From CAVRUD01 sp963724285 (GTDB lineage Bacteria; Chloroflexota; Chloroflexia; Thermomicrobiales; UBA6265): 64,000 bases of DNA. Both the position numbers and the translations under genes were made by a program. The stretch covers positions 451,584 through 515,583 of the forward strand of contig CAVRUD010000030.1 of the NCBI GenBank assembly GCA_963724285.1. The letters are read 5' to 3'. Shown here piece after piece: positions 46,602 to 56,442 of the stretch. The notes below the pieces were generated by a model that searched no databases, was not told where the DNA came from, and saw only the letters and a program-made list of their open reading frames with translations. Each line of letters begins with the position of its first letter. The first letter of the stretch is position 1.

Positions 46602-48249
46602 TCAATGGGCGTCCGAGAACACCGAGAACGTGATCTCCTTCGCCGTGATGAATTCCAACAGCGCGGGCGTACCCTCTTCAGTCTGGCGGATCGCGCGTTT
46701 GATCGCAGGGATGATTTCGTTGGGCTCCGAGACGCGTTCGCCGTAGCCGCCGAGCGCTCGGGCGAAATCCGCGTAGTGGCCGCTGATGTCGGTGCTGCGA
46801 TATTTCTCGGTCGCGGCCTGCATGATCGGCAGCTCGATCGCCATGGAAAAATTGTTGAGCAGGATCGACAGGATCGGGATCCGCTCACGTACGGCCGTTT
46901 CGAAGTCCATGCCGGTGAAGCCGATAGCGGCGTCGCCCCAGACGTTGATGCAGAGGTTGATCGGGCTTGGCGAGTTTGGCGCCCATCGCCAACCCCAACC
47001 CGTATCCGAGCTGCGTCGTCTTGCCCCAGCCGAGATAGCTCAGCGGCGTGCGCGCCTCCCAGAACGGCGAGAGTTGGTCGCGCGGACTTCCGGCATCGTG
47101 GGTGATGATCGTCCGCTCGACATCGACGGTGCGGAGAAGATCCCAGATCACCCGGTAGGGGGAGAGCGGCGTCTCGTCCGACGTCAACTTCGGATTCCAC
47201 TGTGCCAGCCACTCGGCCCGGACCGAGGCGATCTCGGCGGCGACGGAGGCGGCTCGGCCCCGTGGCGTACCGCCGAGGCGGTCGCGGACCTCTGCTAACA
47301 CCGCCTGCAGCGTCAGTTTCGCATCGCCCAGAAGCGCGTCGTCGACCGGCACATCCTTGGCCAGATCGGCCGAGTCCAGGGTCGATTGAATGATCTTCGG
47401 ACCACTCGGCATCGAAACGCCGTAGCCCGTCTTCGTAAAGCTGCACCCGATGCCGAAGATGAGATCTGCCTGGTCGAGGAAGACCCGGACCGGCTTTGGC
47501 ATCGATCGCCCGCCGGAGCCGAGCGACAGCGGATGATTTTCGGGAAACGCGCTCTTGCCCTGCAGACTCGTCGTCACCGGAGCTTCGAGCAGTTCGGCCA
47601 ACTCCCGCAATTCGTCCCACGCCTCGGCATAGTGCACGCCTTGCCCGGCATACAGCACGGGACGATCGGCCCGGACGAGGGCATCCGCGACCCTGGCCAC
47701 GTCGCTCGGGTCAGGCCCAGAACGGACCGTCAGCGAAGGCCGATAGTTGAGTGGTTGTGGGACCTCGTCTGTGAGGACATCGGTCGGGAGCTCGACCAGG
47801 GCCGGGCGGGGCCGCCCGTTACGCGCCTGGGTAAACGCCCGGCGCAGGGCGTCCGGGATCGCGTCGGCCATCACGACCTGTTCGCACGATTTCGTGATGT
47901 GCTGGTAGTTCAGGAATGCGTTGAACTGGGGCGGCACGTTGATCATGCGGCGCGCGTACCCGGCCGGCAGGACGACGATCGGGGCCGAATCCGCGTACGC
48001 CTGGGCGACCCCGCCGAAGGCGTTCTCGGTGCCGGGACCATGCTGCATCGCGAAGACGCCGATCGTCTTGCCGGACGTGACCCGGCTGACGGCGTCGGCC
48101 ATGTGGAGCCCGGTGCGCTCCTGGCGCACGATGATCGTGCGGATGTCGGCCACCGCGGCGGCCTCGATTATCGGATTGACGGGATACCCAATCAGAAACT
48201 CGACGCCTTCGCGCTTGAGAATCTCGGCGATTGCGGCCGCGCCATTCAT
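46602..48249 (-). CDS. ThDP-dependent enzyme, acetolactate-synthase-like, one frameshift
   Basis: About 548 residues. The first ThDP domain has VRQERTGLHMADAVSRVTSG with the catalytic Glu, and TENAFGGVAQAYADSAPIVV. The central domain has PVLYAGQGVHYAEAWDELRE. The C-terminal ThDP domain has TTQLGYGLGLAMGAKLAKPD, then NVWGDAAIGFTGMDFETAVR, the GDx(~24)NN metal motif ending LLNNFSMAI. The frame breaks near 46950 (AKLAKPD, then CINVWGD). ATG 48249 follows GCAGGAGG. It may be a true acetolactate synthase, a sulfoacetaldehyde/sulfopyruvate-type enzyme or a decarboxylase. The neighbour Ldh-type dehydrogenase suggests a 2-hydroxyacid/2-oxoacid pathway (inferred). Confidence 0.85.
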
Positions 48250-48488
48250 GTTCCGACCTCCTGCTGTTTCGCTGCCATGCCGGGGGATCATGCGGGCCAT
48301 GCGAGGAACGCGCAAGGGGCCCTTCTCGTCCCGTCGTGGAGGGCACGGGAGATCAAGGCGCTGACCGGGCCGGATACGGCCTCCATCGGGCGAAGACGTG
48401 CTTCAATTGGGTGCGCAGGAATCGGCGCAGGCGGAACCCGCCCGCGACGTCGTGGCGAGCATGCACACGGCCCGTGAATGAGAGCATT

Positions 48489-48968
48489 ATGGACGGACCA
48501 CAATACGGCGACATCGCGATAGGTGATGCGGCCGATTCATCAACGTGGGAGCTGTGGGCGGCACCGTCTCACCCCGAGACGCTCTACCAACGCTTTCCCG
48601 AGTTCACGTGCCGCTGTCCCCGGTCCGGGTATCCGGATTTTGCGACGGTCCATCTGGTGCTCGTCCCCGACAAGCAGGTGGTCGAACTGAAGCACCTCAA
48701 GCTGTGGTTCAACTCATTTCGGGATCGCCAGATCTCGCACGAGGCCGCCACGGCCGACGTTCTGGACACCATCGTCGGCGCCATCGCGCCGCATGTGCTC
48801 TTCGTCCTGATGGAGTACACGCCGCGGGGCAACCTGACGACTTTTCCGATGGTGGAACACCGGTCACCTCATCTCCGTGACCTCGACCAGGCCGACCCGC
48901 TTGCACACGCAATCGCAAATGCCGATCTGGTGAAGGAGCGGCTGATCGACCAGGTACTCGGCAGATAG
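48489..48968 (+). CDS. queF: NADPH-dependent 7-cyano-7-deazaguanine reductase
   Basis: 159 residues, the short (type I) form. QueF reduces preQ0 to preQ1 in queuosine synthesis. Motif: EFTCRCPRSGYPDFATVHL with the nucleophilic Cys followed by Pro and, later, the Asp in PDF. VELKHLKLWFNSFRDRQISH is the NADPH/dimer motif (E.K.LKL). ATG 48489 is taken; a GTG 15 bases upstream is also possible. No other queuosine gene lies in the window and I saw no preQ1 riboswitch in the 239-base gap before it. Confidence 0.93.
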   Translation: MDGPQYGDIAIGDAADSSTWELWAAPSHPETLYQRFPEFTCRCPRSGYPDFATVHLVLVPDKQVVELKHLKLWFNSFRDRQISHEAATADVLDTIVGAIAPHVLFVLMEYTPRGNLTTFPMVEHRSPHLRDLDQADPLAHAIANADLVKERLIDQVLGR

Positions 48969-49085
48969 TCGGGTTCCGCGGCCGGCGAATTCAGTGGCCG
49001 GACCAGATGTGGTGGGGTGGTCGTGCCCTCGCGTCCCCGGTTCGGTACGGGGTGCGGCACGGGAATCATTCGCGGCGGGCGGGCC

Positions 49086-49107
49086 GGGCGGACACATCGG
49101 TCCGCCC
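49086..49107. repeat. Short REP-like hairpin
   Basis: GGGCGGAC and GTCCGCCC pair across 6 bases, followed by CCTACGA. One isolated unit of a short dispersed-hairpin type. Confidence 0.5.
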
Positions 49108-49144
49108 CTACGAGGCGATTCGCCGGGGATGTTTCGGGACGCCG

Positions 49145-49204
49145 CGGTTTTCAGCCGGTCTTTAGCCGGCTCCGTGGAGGTAGCCCGGGGTCTTTTAGCC
49201 CCGG
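49145..49204. repeat. CTTTAG-loop hairpins related to 46394-46546
   Basis: Two hairpins with TCTTTTAG or TCTTTAG loops: one near 49151-49171 (AGCCGG type) and one near 49181-49204 (GCCCGGGG with CCCCGGGC). Loop motif matches the composite palindrome at 46.4 kb. They lie between queF and the nucleotidyltransferase gene. Confidence 0.55.
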
Positions 49205-49221
49205 GCGACGCCAACACGGCT

Positions 49222-50047
49222 CTAGCACGTGCCGTTCAATAGCTCCGCCTCGGCCACCTCAACCCACTCCAGAAGCGGCCCGCTTCGCGGCTGGTACGCG
49301 GGCGACCAACGGGCGGCGAGGCGGTCGAAGGCGACGGCGCTGGCCGCAATGCTGGCGAGGATGCCGGCAGGGGTGTGCGGCTGGCGGGTGGGTTCGAGGG
49401 CGAGTATCTCATCGTCGCCGAGGCCGCCCCGGTGCTGATTGGTCCCGGCTTCGCGATCGCGCAGCAGCATCGCCAGGACGGCGACCTCCTGGATCAGCTC
49501 CAGGCTGAGGTGGAAGGCGACCAGGCGGTCGCCCCGCACCACCTTCTGGACGGCGACGATCCCCTTGAACCAGAAGCCGTTGGCCAGGTCATCGAATGCT
49601 CCATCGGGAACGCGCGGGGGCGGAACCTCCAGATCGAGTCCGAGGATCGCGTCGACGGCCGGATTGCGGGAGAAGAGCACTTGGCTGCCGCCCGCGAAGG
49701 GGCGGACCCGGCCACTCGGCGTGCCGTTCGAGCGCGGAAACGGTCGTGACGATCAGGTCGATCCGGCGCAGGTCCTCGAAGCACAGGCGGGCCACCGACG
49801 AAAACTCGCCGGGGTGGAGTTCGCTGGCGTACATCGGACCCAGTGGAGCAAGCCAGGCGAAGGGCGGGAAGAACCGCTCCTTCGTTCCATTGCGGACGAC
49901 AAGAAACAGGTCGAGATCGCTCCAGGCATCGCCTCGCCCCTGCGACTCGGAGCCGAGGAGGGCCAGCGACACGACGTCTGGATCAGCGCGGCACAGGTCC
50001 GCGATCTGGTCGATGGTTGTTGATTGCCATCTCCTCGCTAACGTCAT
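49222..50047 (-). CDS. Nucleotidyltransferase-domain protein, one frameshift
   Basis: About 275 residues. N-terminal polymerase-beta-type nucleotidyltransferase: LALLGSESQGRGDAWSDLDL with the GS and DxD motif, then ERFFPPFAWLAPLGPMYASE. After a frame break near 49690-49715 the protein goes on LFSRNPAVDAILGLDLE and a helical C-terminal part (LELIQEVAVLAMLLRDREAG). Looks like streptomycin/aminoglycoside 6-adenylyltransferase relatives, but the substrate cannot be told. ATG 50047 is taken over an upstream in-frame start because it begins MTLARRWQS near the domain. Confidence 0.8.
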
Positions 50048-50114
50048 GCATCCGAGTATACGGACCTCTCCCGGCGGCCCAAACAATTCGGAACTGCCAG
50101 GAGAGGAATGCTGC

Positions 50115-51419
50115 CTACAGTCCAGACTCCGGGAGGGCTGGGGTGATCGTTACCACGAGCAGCACAAGCGGTTGACCGGCCACGCTGAATACCTCGCCGG
50201 TTGCTCCGGGCTCGAACAGGATTCCATCTCCCGGGCCGTAGGTGGTGCCGGTGGCGGTCGTGATCGAGCCGTCCCCGCCGCTCCGGCTCCAAACTGTTCC
50301 CACCACATTCGTCGTGCTCAGGCTGCCGTCCTCGATCACGAGCAGGGTCGCCCCTGTCGTGGAGATGGGCAGCGCCGCACCTTGCGCGAGCGTGACTCGG
50401 CCGAGCCCGAGCTGCGCCAACCCGTTTGGCAGGGCGAGCACCGGCTGCGGCCCCAGGTCGGTAACGGTCACTCCGGGCGCGTCCGAAGCCGACGGGGCCT
50501 CCTGCGCTGTCCCTTCCGGGCCAGGAACACGGTTCGGCCCACCGGGCTCCCGCACGGCGACTTTGAGGACCTCGGCCGCGGTGGTGCCGTCGTTGCGGAG
50601 CATTGCCTGGGCTCCTTGCGGAAGCAGGAGAACATCCCCGGCGACCAATACCGCTCTCTCACCCGGTCGTATCAGCTGGCGGTTACCAGCATCGATGACG
50701 TGAGATGACAGCGATCTCCGCACCAGGCTGCCGACGTTCTCGGCAATCTCGACGGTAACCTGTCCATCTTCGACATGGAGCGCTTCGGATCCTAGAACGC
50801 TCCCAGCGGGGAAATCGGACCCTGCATCGACAGTGACGCGCCCCAGAGCGACGGATTGCAGCGAAGAGACAGGGACCTCGAGCGGCAGGTCGACGAGCGG
50901 CTGGAGGAGCGGGACATCGGCCCGGCCGCCCCGCATCTCCACGATCAGTCCATCGGCAATTCGGAAGACGTCAACAGGTCCCCATGCCACGAGGGCACCG
51001 GCCATGGGCAGTCCGAGGAACGATCCCATCGTGTCGCTCTCGACGCTAACCTCGGCCACGATCCTGTCACCGTCAGTGCTCAGGTTGAGTGGCAGGAGTT
51101 GTACGCCCGGGAACGTGGAGCCCAGCGCCTGGAGGTGCGCGACAAGTCCATCGCGCGTTGGTGGGAGCCCTGGAGGATCGAGGTGAGCGACGAAGTCATT
51201 GGCGAGGATGCTGGTGAAGTTGGGTGGCAGACCGGTGCTCAACGCCATGTTGATGGCGCCATAGAAGTCGTGGATCACAGCCGTGTCCGCTTGTGCAGCG
51301 GCGGCGTGCTCCGTAAAGGCCGGGGTCTCGGCTAACAGTTCGTCGAGCGTGAACCAGGCAGTTCCACTGACGAGGACGAGGAGACAAACAAGCACGTGGA
51401 CATGGGCAAGGCGAGGCAT
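50115..51419 (-). CDS. Exported SnoaL-double-cupin protein
   Basis: 434 residues. An N-terminal signal or anchor AHVHVLVCLLVLVSGTAWF is followed by a SnoaL-like domain (about 45-175: HDFYGAINMALSTGLPPNFT, AEVSVESDTMGSFLGLPMAG), then cupin barrels at about 185-300 (GSEALHVEDGQVTVEIAENV, GERAVLVAGDVLLLPQGAQA) and 325-430 (GRVTLAQGAALPISTTGATL, YGPGDGILFEPGATGEVF). The order SnoaL, cupin, cupin in one exported protein is unusual. Unbroken. Metal ligands typical of active cupins are not obvious. Confidence 0.82.
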   Translation of the reverse strand: MPRLAHVHVLVCLLVLVSGTAWFTLDELLAETPAFTEHAAAAQADTAVIHDFYGAINMALSTGLPPNFTSILANDFVAHLDPPGLPPTRDGLVAHLQALGSTFPGVQLLPLNLSTDGDRIVAEVSVESDTMGSFLGLPMAGALVAWGPVDVFRIADGLIVEMRGGRADVPLLQPLVDLPLEVPVSSLQSVALGRVTVDAGSDFPAGSVLGSEALHVEDGQVTVEIAENVGSLVRRSLSSHVIDAGNRQLIRPGERAVLVAGDVLLLPQGAQAMLRNDGTTAAEVLKVAVREPGGPNRVPGPEGTAQEAPSASDAPGVTVTDLGPQPVLALPNGLAQLGLGRVTLAQGAALPISTTGATLLVIEDGSLSTTNVVGTVWSRSGGDGSITTATGTTYGPGDGILFEPGATGEVFSVAGQPLVLLVVTITPALPESGL

Positions 51420-51587
51420 GGACGGTCCTCCACGGCGAGCGGCAAAGACGCCATCGATCGGTCGATCGGAACGTCTCCAGCCTGCACGCTCACGGTGCGG
51501 GATACATCGGAGGAACCGCCCATTTGAGGGGGCGACTATCGCGAGCCGGACTAAGTACTTCCGCCTATGCGAACGAATGGGACCAGA

Positions 51588-53946
51588 TCAGGCAAGCCCA
51601 TGGGTGTGGGCGTACGCCGCGGCGGCCGTACGCGAGGGCACATCGAGCTTGGTCAGGACGTGACGCACGTGGTGCTCGACCGTGCGTTCACTGATCGAGA
51701 GGGCCTCGCCGATGTCGCGGTTGGATCGGCCGGATGCGATGAGCCGCAACACCTCGGCTTCGCGCGGGGTCAGGCCATTGGGTGCCGGACGGGCGGGCGG
51801 CGTGCTTACTCCATCCGCCGAAAGTTCGGTCGCGAGCGCGCGCACCTCGGCAACAGCCGCTTCGAGTGACAAAGTTCTGCCGCCAGCCAGCGCCACGACG
51901 ACCTGGTCGTCGTCAAGCCAGGCCCCGACTGCCTCCAGGGTGACCTCCCGGTCCTCTGCCGATTCCAAGTCGATCCCCAGGGTTTCGCGGAGCCGGTCGG
52001 TCGCCCCGAGTAACCTTGCAGCGGCTTCGGGTCGGCCCAGGCGCGCCGCGGCGGCAGCCACATTGACGATGCCCTCGATGGTCGCCGCTTGATCCCGTTC
52101 ATCCCAGAAGAGATCCAGCGCCGCCAAACTGAAGCTGGCCGCCAGTTTTTCATTTCCTTGGTCCCACGCCAATGACGCCTGGCGAGCGTGGGACGCGCCG
52201 GCGCCCCACCCGCCCTGCTCGCACAACAGCGCGTGGGCCTCGTCGAGGAGGGGAATACCTCGGGCATCGTCGCCAAATTGGTGGGCGGCCCAGCCGACGT
52301 TCATCAGCGCGTACGGCATCAATGGGTGAGACAAGTTCCGAAACAGGAGAGAGCGAGGACTCAAACTGCGCTAGCATCTGCTGGCCATCATCGGGCCACT
52401 CGGGCAAGGCGAGGGCGTGAAAGAAGAGCGCCTCCGCGAGACCTCGCTCGTCGCCAAGCTCGCGCCACAGCTCCACGCTTCGCGCTAGTCGCGGTTCGGC
52501 ACGCGACACATCCCATTGACGGTACGCCACAACGCCCGCGGCATAGAGGATGCGCGCCCGGAGAACCGGGAGATGTCATCCGAAGCCAAGACCGCCAGGG
52601 CATGATCCATCCAGCCATTGGCTTCGCCGATCGGTCCCCGCACGAACCAGAATGCGGCCATCGCCGCCGCCAGTCGCAGGCCCCTTGGATCGTTTCGGTC
52701 GAGCAACCAGGCCAATGCCGCCCGCACGTTTCCGTGATCGGCATGTAGGCGGTCGAACCATGTGCGCTGCTCCGGGCCCCACGCGGCCGCCTCCGCCCGC
52801 TCGGCGATCCTGAATGCACCATTCGGCATGCCGGTCATGGACATCCGCCGATTCACCGGATGCCGCGAGTTGTTCCTGCGCGAACTCCCGAACCGTCTCC
52901 AGCATCCCAAACCGCGGCTCGTCGTCGTTGGGACCCTGCCGCCGGATCAGGCTCTTGTTTATCAACGAGGAGACCATCCCGAGAACTGAGGGAAACATGC
53001 TGTCGTCACCTTGTCCCGGGTCATCGGCCATTCGCCCTCCGGCGACTGCCTCCGCCGCCTCAAGGGTGAAGCCGCCCGCGAAGACCGATAGGCGCCGGAA
53101 AACCGCGCGCTCTTCTGGCTCCAAGAGGTCGTGGCTCCACGCGATCGTGTCCCGCAGCGTTTGCTGCCGGGCGGGAGCATCCCGGGCGCCGCCCACAGCA
53201 GCGGCAGCCGCGCGCTCCAGCCGCGTCAGGAGCGCCGCCGGCGGAAGCATCTTGCTCTGCGCGGCAGCCAATTCGATCGCCAGTGGGAGGCCGTCCAGGC
53301 GGCGGCAGATCTCCGCGACGGCCCCGCGTTCTCGTCTGAAAGCGTAAATCCCGGATCAATCTCGCCGGCTCGCTCAGCGAACAGTTGGACTGCCGCATTC
53401 CCACCCAGGCTGGAGACCGTACCGAGCGCGGTTGGTTCCGGAAGCGACAGTGGTGAAACGCGAAACTCCCGCTCGCCGTTCAGGCGCAGGCGTTCTCGGC
53501 TCGTGGTCAGGACCACCAGCCGGGGGCAGGCCCGCAGGAGATCGGCGACAAGCGTCGCCGCCGACAACACGTGCTCGAAGTTGTCGAGCACGAGGAGCAT
53601 ATCCGAGTCACCGATGGCAGTCGTTAACTGGACGACCAGAGGCCGATCGGAGACATGTCGCACGCCAAGCGCGTCCGCCACCGTCGGGCCGACAAGGTCG
53701 GAATCGTGAACCGGAGCGAGCGACACGCAAACGACACCGGCCGGAAAATCGGCGGCCAGGCCAGCGGCGACTTCGAGCGCCAGCCGGGACTTGCCAACAC
53801 CGCCCGGGCCGGTCAACGTCACGAGCGACACGTCGGCGCGGCGCAGCATGTCCCGCACCGCGGCCAACTCCCGCTCTCGCCCAATGAGCGGCGTGCGCGG
53901 CAACGAAAGGCCCGGCGAGTCGGATGAAGGGAGGCGACGCGGCCAT
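51588..53946 (-). CDS. STAND-ATPase LuxR-type regulator, tandem copy 1, several frameshifts
   Basis: About 790 residues. RTPLIGRERELAAVRDMLRR, P-loop TGPGGVGKSRLALEV, Walker B LLVLDNFEHVLSAAT, SRERLRLNGEREF, SHDLLEPEERAVFRRLSVFA, TPR-like repeats and a C-terminal LuxR helix-turn-helix (LTPREAEVLRLIASGRSNRD). The reading frame breaks near 53920, 53320, 52830, 52575 and 52355. All three tandem paralogs begin MAASPPF, and here that start (ATG 53946) is one base out of frame with the rest. Last in a row of three paralogs; the products probably sense different ligands. Confidence 0.85.
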
Positions 53947-54072
53947 AGAAACTCTGCCAATGCCTATGAATGTGCGCGAGACGAACATGATAGCGCGTGC
54001 GTAGAGATCGGCCGGCAATCGGTCGAAAGCGGGTTCCGGTGGCCGGAGCGACGCCGATCTGATCCGGACGGG

Positions 54073-56385
54073 TCAGGCGAGCCCGTTGGTGTGGGCGTAT
54101 GCGGCGGCGGCCGTGCGCGAGGGCAGGCCGAGCTTCGCGAGCACGTGCGTGACATGGTTCTGGGCCGTGCGCGGGCTGATGAACAGGGCCTCGCCGATCT
54201 GCTGGTTCGAGCGCCCGGCGGCGATCAGGCGCAACACCTCGGCCTCGCGCGGGGTCAGGCCGTGGGAAGCCGGGGCATTGGTTGTCTCCTTTTCGGTGCC
54301 GGCCATGAGCGCGGCTGCCAGCGCACGGGCCTCGTCGACGGCTTCTGCCGCCGAGAGTGTCCGGCCCTCGCCGTACACCTGGACGAATCGGTCTGCGCCG
54401 AGGTGTGCCTCGACCACTGCCCGGTCGCAGAGCCGCGCGAACTCCGGGGTCAACGAAATCCCGAGGACGTCGTACAGCCTGTCGGTGGCTCCGAGCAGCC
54501 GCCCCGCCGGCTCCGGCAGTCCCAACCCCGCTCCCAGTCCGGCGAGGCAGACCAAACATTCGGTCGCTGCCGCCTGATCCCCTTCGGCCCAGAAGCTGTT
54601 CAGCGCCGCCAGAGCGCAGTCGAGCGCACGCATCGTATCGCCTTGGTCCACGGCGATCATCATCTGGCGCTGATAGCATGCCCCGGCGCCCCACTCATGG
54701 TCGTTGTGGCGACAGATGGAGAGGGCTTCGGTGAGGAGGGCGGAACTCCGGTCTTCGTCGCCGGCATAGTGGAGCGCAACGCCGAGCTCCATCAAGACGA
54801 AGGCGGTGTATCGATGGTTTACCCTCGTGAATGCCGCGAGCGCGAACTCAAGGTTTAAAACCGTCGCTGGATCGTCTGGCAGGGGGCCCGAGAGTATCCA
54901 GAGCGATTCGGCCAGCCCCAGGTCGTCGCCCACGTCGCGCCACAGCGCCACGCTCGCCTCAAGGAGTTCGCGGGCGCACGGGACATTCCCCTGGCGAAAC
55001 GCTGCTCGTCCGGCCAGGAAGAGCAACTGAGCCCGCGTTGCCGACGGTGTTGACCCCGTATCGGCGATTGCCAAAGCGCGGTCTATCCAGTCGCGCCCTT
55101 CGCCAATCGGCCCCTTGAGGAGCCAGAACATCGCCATCATCTCGACCAGCTTCAACCCCGCCGCGTCCTGACGGTCGAGAAGCCACGCCAATGCCACGCG
55201 GATGTTGTCGTAGTCGGCCTGCAACCGGTCCCACATGACGCGTCGGTCATGTCCGAGCGCGGCCGCGTCCGCATGTTCCGCGAGTTGCAGACACCAGGCC
55301 GCGTGCCGGTCGCGGACCGCGACTTCTTCCCCCGATGCGAGGAGTTGTTCCAACCCGAACTCCCGCACGGTCTCCAGCATGGCGAACCGTGGTTCGCCGC
55401 CTCCGCCGCCCTGTCGCCGGATCAGGCTCTTGTCCGCCAGCGACGCCACCAGATCGAGCACGGACAACGCCGCGCCGAACTCTTCGATGACTGCTTCCGC
55501 GGCATCTAAGGTGAAACCACCGGCAAAGACCGACAGGCGCCGAAATACCGCCCGCTCTTCCGGTCTGAGCAGGTCAGCGCTCCAAGCGATCGTGTTGCGA
55601 AGGGTCTGCTGCCGGAGTGGTGCATCCCGGTGGCCGCCCACCAGCAGCGGCAACCGTGGATCCAGTCGCGTCAGGAGCGCCTGCGGAGGAAGCACTTTGA
55701 TTCGCGCGGTTGCAAGCTCGATGGCGAGCGGCAGCCCGTCGAGGCGGCGGCAGATCTCCGCGACGGCACCTGCGTTTCGTCCGTGAGGGCAAACTCGGGC
55801 TCGATGTCGCCGGCCCGCTCGACAAACAGGCGCACCGCCGCGTTCTCGCTCACCTGATGCGCGGTGGCGCTCCCCGACCGTTCCGGCCAGCGGAAACGGT
55901 GAAACAGGGAACTCGCGCTCGCCGCCCAGACGCAGCCGCTCCCGGCTCGTGGCAAGGACGGTGAGCCGGGGACACACCCGCAGGAGATCGGCGACGAGCG
56001 GCGCGGCCTCCAGCACGTGCTCGAAGTTGTCGAGCACCAGGAGCAGCTCCGTATCGCCGAGGGCGGTTGCCAAGTGGTCAGTCAGGGGCCGATCGCCGGT
56101 GTCCGGCACGCCGACCGCATGCGCGACGGTTGCCCCGACCAGAGCGGATCGCGAACCGGAGCGAGCGAGACGAAGACGACACCCGCCGGGAACGGGCCAG
56201 GCCGCGGCGGCCTCGAGGGAGAGGCGCGTCTTACCGACGCCGCCCGGGCCGGTCAGCGTTACAAGCGAGACATCGGCGCGGCGCAGCAACTCCCGCACCG
56301 CGGCACTTCCCGCTCCCGGCCGATGAGCGGGGTGCGTGGCAACGGGAGGCCTGGAGACCGGCGGAAATGGAGGCGACGCGGCCAT
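54073..56385 (-). CDS. STAND-ATPase LuxR-type regulator, tandem copy 2, locally shifted
   Basis: 770 residues as read, nominally open throughout, but three segments are read in a shifted frame and later restored (near 56360-56300, 56210-56140 and 55910-55750). For example, PAHRPGAGSAAVRE replaces the TPLIGREREVAAVRE seen in its paralogs. Intact parts: P-loop TGPGGVGKTRL, LLVLDNFEHVLEAAPL, CRRLDGLPLAIELATAR, RMLETVREFG-type segment FAMLETVREFGLEQL and LuxR motif LTPREAEVLRLIAAGRSNQQ. ATG 56385 follows CGGAG. 57 bases before copy 3's end. Confidence 0.88.
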   Translation of the reverse strand: MAASPPFPPVSRPPVATHPAHRPGAGSAAVRELLRRADVSLVTLTGPGGVGKTRLSLEAAAAWPVPGGCRLRLARSGSRSALVGATVAHAVGVPDTGDRPLTDHLATALGDTELLLVLDNFEHVLEAAPLVADLLRVCPRLTVLATSRERLRLGGEREFPVSPFPLAGTVGERHRASGERERGGAPVCRAGRRHRARVCPHGRNAGAVAEICRRLDGLPLAIELATARIKVLPPQALLTRLDPRLPLLVGGHRDAPLRQQTLRNTIAWSADLLRPEERAVFRRLSVFAGGFTLDAAEAVIEEFGAALSVLDLVASLADKSLIRRQGGGGGEPRFAMLETVREFGLEQLLASGEEVAVRDRHAAWCLQLAEHADAAALGHDRRVMWDRLQADYDNIRVALAWLLDRQDAAGLKLVEMMAMFWLLKGPIGEGRDWIDRALAIADTGSTPSATRAQLLFLAGRAAFRQGNVPCARELLEASVALWRDVGDDLGLAESLWILSGPLPDDPATVLNLEFALAAFTRVNHRYTAFVLMELGVALHYAGDEDRSSALLTEALSICRHNDHEWGAGACYQRQMMIAVDQGDTMRALDCALAALNSFWAEGDQAAATECLVCLAGLGAGLGLPEPAGRLLGATDRLYDVLGISLTPEFARLCDRAVVEAHLGADRFVQVYGEGRTLSAAEAVDEARALAAALMAGTEKETTNAPASHGLTPREAEVLRLIAAGRSNQQIGEALFISPRTAQNHVTHVLAKLGLPSRTAAAAYAHTNGLA

Positions 56386-56442
56386 GGCGGCTCCGCCGAT
56401 GCATGTGCGCGTGATCAGCTGGGCAGGATACTGCGCGGGATC

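Noticed and set aside
48250..48488. Possible preQ1 riboswitch before queF
   Set aside because: No preQ1 aptamer core or A-rich tail was found.
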